Origin: Zoogloea sp. | Lineage (GTDB): Bacteria > Pseudomonadota > Gammaproteobacteria > Burkholderiales > Rhodocyclaceae | Direction: 5' to 3' | Assembly: GCA_016720685.1 (NCBI GenBank) | Contig: JADKKC010000035.1 | Coordinates: forward strand, 1 to 64,000 | Length of the DNA stretch: 64,000 nt | Shown: in pieces, positions 61,682 to 64,000 of the stretch | How the letters are laid out: each line of letters begins with the position of its first letter | Position numbering within the stretch: position 1 is the first letter of the stretch | Position numbers and translations under genes: made by a program | Notes under the pieces: model-generated | The model's input: only the letters and a program-made list of their open reading frames with translations | Database searches by the model: none | What the model was told of the DNA's origin: nothing

Positions 61682-61905
61682 GGAGTTTGATTTTTCGGAC
61701 AGGGGAAAAAGCCGCGAGGAACGCTGAGTTTTTCAACGCCCTGCTAATGGCACACGGTGCTGTGGGGCGCCCTATTGAGTCAGCCGGCAGTTTGACTAAC
61801 TCTTATCCGTCGCAAAAGAAAGGATACTTAAATACTTGCCCCGCTGGCGTGGGATTGCACAAACAGCACGCCATTCGGAACCGAGTAATGTTTGTGCAGA
61901 GTTGC

Positions 61906-62589
61906 TTATGCTTTCCTGCGGCGGATAAACCCGAGGCTAGCAAGTCCGAGACAGAGAAGAGCAAGGGAGGCAGGTTCGGGGATGCTGGATGCGCCAGTAG
62001 CCGTAGGTGCGGATGTCCATTGGCCGCTATTACGCATATTCGACATGCCTTCGACAAGCCCACCGTAGATCGGAGCATACATGTAACCATAGGTCACGAA
62101 GCGTGCGTAGTCACTGTACAGCACCTGCTGATCGTAGCCGTCATGCGCAATGGTGAAGGTTGAATTATAGTATTCAAGACCGGTAATCACCGTGGATCCA
62201 CTTGCGTAGAAGCGGTCTTGTCCGCTGATGATTTGACCGTTTGCATCCGTACTCAAAACTAGGCCAGAAAGTGTGCCGTGCGTAGCCGAACTCAGATTCA
62301 TGAACGCACTACCTCCGTTGTAACTCCATGACTGCACTTGTGACAGCACGTCGACCGGAGCACAATTTACGCCGATGCAACCCACGCTTACCAGCGGCGC
62401 CGCCGTTGTGAATTCGAACTTGATTGGTGCGTTGAGGCCAGCATAAAGCGCCCAATTGTGCCCAGTAGCGTCATACCAAGAAGTAATCGGCGCTGTGTAG
62501 GTATAGGTCATCGGCATGGCATGCGCTACGGAAGAGAGCAGGCTGGCAGCGACAAGGCTAGACGCGATAAGCGTGTTACGGATGATCAT
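61906..62589 (-). CDS. PEP-CTERM sorting domain protein
   Basis: From the ATG at 62587-62589 (GAGGGAAG ribosome binding site) the protein has 227 residues: a signal peptide ending AHAMP (about 1-24), a beta-rich middle, and the C-terminal PEP-CTERM tag with PEPASLALL, a hydrophobic helix and RRRKA. Such proteins are exported, anchored and processed by exosortase and are often linked to exopolysaccharide in floc-forming bacteria. No exosortase gene is in the window. A sigma-54-like site lies upstream. Confidence 0.9.
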   Translation of the reverse strand: MIIRNTLIASSLVAASLLSSVAHAMPMTYTYTAPITSWYDATGHNWALYAGLNAPIKFEFTTAAPLVSVGCIGVNCAPVDVLSQVQSWSYNGGSAFMNLSSATHGTLSGLVLSTDANGQIISGQDRFYASGSTVITGLEYYNSTFTIAHDGYDQQVLYSDYARFVTYGYMYAPIYGGLVEGMSNMRNSGQWTSAPTATGASSIPEPASLALLCLGLASLGFIRRRKA

Positions 62590-62686
62590 GTTACTTCCCT
62601 CGGCTTGTTTGGTGGTTGTTTTGCTTGCGGATGAATATTCACTCAAGACGGCCAAAGATGAGCTCCCTCTAGCATTCTGACCAAAG

Positions 62687-62703
62687 AGCACGATTCGTAC
62701 CAA
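62687..62703 (-). promoter_or_regulatory. Sigma-54-like promoter of the PEP-CTERM gene
   Basis: On the minus strand TTGGTACGAATCGTGCT contains GG and GC separated by exactly 10 bases, the -24/-12 spacing of sigma-54 promoters (consensus TGGCACG-N4-TTGCW; two mismatches). The start site would be about 85 bases before the PEP-CTERM ATG. Confidence 0.5.
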
Positions 62704-62993
62704 GCATGCAGCCAAGTAATGCAAGCTACTGATTAAATGATTATTTAAAAAAATAAGTGATATGTTTTTTGTAGGTGTTTGATACGGGTGGTGTAAGATT
62801 TTCCGACAAGCACACTGCCCGATTGCTCGTTGCAATGAATTAATTGTCTGTGCAGCTTATTCGTCGCCATAGAATGACGAATAAGTTCGGCCCATAATGC
62901 CAATGTCTTCCATGCGGCCAAGATAAAGTGAGCCATAGAAAGCCGAGTAGCCCGGCCAGCAGGCATTTTATTGTCATCAGGCCGGTCTCCGTC

Positions 62994-63494
62994 TTAATCG
63001 ATCAGGAAGCGATGCATCACGTAGGCATCCACGTAGCCCAATTTCTGATGGCGAAAAACCTTGGGCAGTTTGCCCACAATCGAAAACCCCAGTTTTTGCC
63101 ATAGAGCGACTGCCGCCTCATTGGTGCTAATGACAAAGTTGAATTGCATCGCCTCGTAACCAGCTTTCTTGGCCTCACGCAAACAGTGAAGTCCCAATCT
63201 TTGGCCGATACCCTTGCCGCTGTGTCCAGGAGCGACCATGAACGAGGCGTTGGCAACATGGCTGCCCAAGTCTCGCTGGTTGGGAATCAGTTTGTACATG
63301 CCAACGATTTGCCCATTCTCTTCCGCAACATAGGAGACAACTCCGGGGCCGAACCAGTAAGTGAAAGCGTCTTCGTAGGGGGTATCCGAGGCAAACACAT
63401 AAGTGGTCTCGTCACGGACAACCTGCTGAAATATGGGCCACATGGCCCCAAAGTCGGATTCAACGGCTAAGCGGATATTCATACTGGAAGTCAT
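62994..63494 (-). CDS. GNAT-family N-acetyltransferase
   Basis: From the ATG at 63492-63494 the protein has 166 residues. Its acetyl-CoA loop is in NASFMVAPGHSGKGIGQRLG, with the upstream strand YVAEENGQIVGMYKLIPNQR and the later FVISTNEAAVALWQKLGF segment, all typical of GNAT. The substrate is unknown. A second ATG at 63480-63482 is possible. The 62590-62993 gap holds the PEP-CTERM promoter and no gene. Confidence 0.9.
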   Translation of the reverse strand: MTSSMNIRLAVESDFGAMWPIFQQVVRDETTYVFASDTPYEDAFTYWFGPGVVSYVAEENGQIVGMYKLIPNQRDLGSHVANASFMVAPGHSGKGIGQRLGLHCLREAKKAGYEAMQFNFVISTNEAAVALWQKLGFSIVGKLPKVFRHQKLGYVDAYVMHRFLID

Positions 63495-63669
63495 GGGCAA
63501 ACGCACGGTTGGTTTCAGATGTGTTGCCAGCTTAGCCGAAGTGTCAGCGCCATATCGCCGGTTTATCGTCGCGTTTCGCTGGTCAGGATTTCAAGCGTCG
63601 CAATGAAGCAGTTATGACGGATGCTGAGTCGTAGCCAGTTTGGCTTGCAACCTCAGGTTGTGTAAGCAA

Positions 63670-63984
63670 CTACCGTTTTGGCTTGCGGCGGGCCCGTAGG
63701 CCGGTAATCGCTGCAAGGAACAGTTGTATGACGACGAACCAGAACAGTGCAGTACCAACTATCCAGAGAAAGTAGCCTGAGATACCGGATGGGTAACCCG
63801 CGAAGACACCTCCGAGAGTTGCCCACCAGAGAAACTCACCAGGACCGGCAAAGGATTCGGCCGCGTGCCATAGCAGATGGGTGAGAGGGTTTGACGAGCC
63901 GACTTTCACGATGGCTACGGCTATTGCGCTAAGTATCAACGCAACGCAGGCAACGACAATACTTGCTCGAGCGCCATTGGTCAT
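63670..63984 (-). CDS. Small membrane protein
   Basis: The 104-residue protein has two or three membrane segments (about 8-26, 50-66 and 72-94) and a basic tail (ARRKPKR). I recognise no family. The interval 63495-63669 between it and the acetyltransferase gene holds nothing I can assign. Confidence 0.55.
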   Translation of the reverse strand: MTNGARASIVVACVALILSAIAVAIVKVGSSNPLTHLLWHAAESFAGPGEFLWWATLGGVFAGYPSGISGYFLWIVGTALFWFVVIQLFLAAITGLRARRKPKR

Positions 63985-64000
63985 TTGAATTGACGGCTTT

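Larger units (their letters stand above)
61210..61747. mobile_element. 538-bp deletion derivative of an IS5/IS1182-like element
   Basis: A perfect 15-base inverted pair, TTAGCAGGGCGTTGA (61210-61224) and TCAACGCCCTGCTAA (61733-61747), bounds the segment. It encodes only the first 70 codons of a transposase, so it is an internally deleted, non-autonomous copy. Its right end recurs alone at 50638-50683. I see no clear target duplication. Confidence 0.7.

Noticed and set aside
61687..62163. 158-codon plus-strand frame over the PEP-CTERM gene end
   Set aside because: Partly IS right end and partly antisense of the PEP-CTERM gene.

Overview
The window looks like chromosome of a GC-rich betaproteobacterium, most likely order Rhodocyclales (Zoogloea/Azoarcus/Thauera-like). 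The reasons are an ahcY gene behind an SAH riboswitch, the oxygen-independent ubiquinone genes ubiU-ubiV-ubiT behind an FNR-type box, a PEP-CTERM protein with a sigma-54-like promoter, and the DsbD, CutA, UbiX and MutY repertoire. The genus assignment is inference. No rRNA and no CRISPR array was seen.

Layout. 1-2.7 kb: minus-strand cluster of a J-domain protein and three proteins I do not recognise. 2.8-6.9 kb: metF and ahcY (methyl cycle), separated by relics of a dnd phosphorothioation operon, a ribbon-helix-helix/PIN toxin-antitoxin pair with a palindromic operator, and a MITE-like repeat; ahcY carries a single-base frameshift. 6.9-10.4 kb: a two-gene unit of calcineurin-like phosphoesterase and CHAT-family protease-like protein (two frameshifts), the best candidate here for an uncharacterised system. 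10.5-30 kb: mostly housekeeping genes (dsbD, cutA, a NodIJ-type ABC exporter, GST, 2Fe-2S ferredoxin, VanZ-like protein, ubiTVU, a sodium/solute symporter, ubiX, a LON-domain protein, mutY, flavin reductase, dgkA, yejK, an RlmN-like enzyme, an old-yellow-enzyme reductase). 30-37.4 kb: a signalling operon (periplasmic binding protein, hybrid kinase, HDOD-REC-GGDEF protein), ahpF and a tRNA-Val(GAC) with odd bases.

37.4-64 kb is accessory and scarred. It holds pirin and OsmC genes; a mandelate locus in which one deletion fused the remains of a LysR regulator to the remains of the mandelate dehydrogenase while sparing mandelate racemase; a secreted lipase-like/lipoprotein pair; integron-type cassettes (SDR epimerase, class D beta-lactamase) with one clear attC and no integrase in view; a redox/hydrolase group next to an HxlR regulator; a large amidohydrolase; then a mobile-element pile. 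In the pile an IS66 element sits inside an IS630 element, which itself splits the antitoxin gene of a toxin-antitoxin pair whose PIN toxin has decayed. Next to it lies an IS21 element with apparently intact genes and a 5-bp target duplication, then a 538-bp deletion derivative of another IS. The window ends with a PEP-CTERM protein, a GNAT acetyltransferase and a small membrane protein.

Single-base indels recur (ahcY, the CHAT gene, a tautomerase, the PIN toxin, IS630 and IS66 genes). In the IS-rich block they fit real decay. In ahcY they may be consensus errors, so reading frames should be checked against reads.
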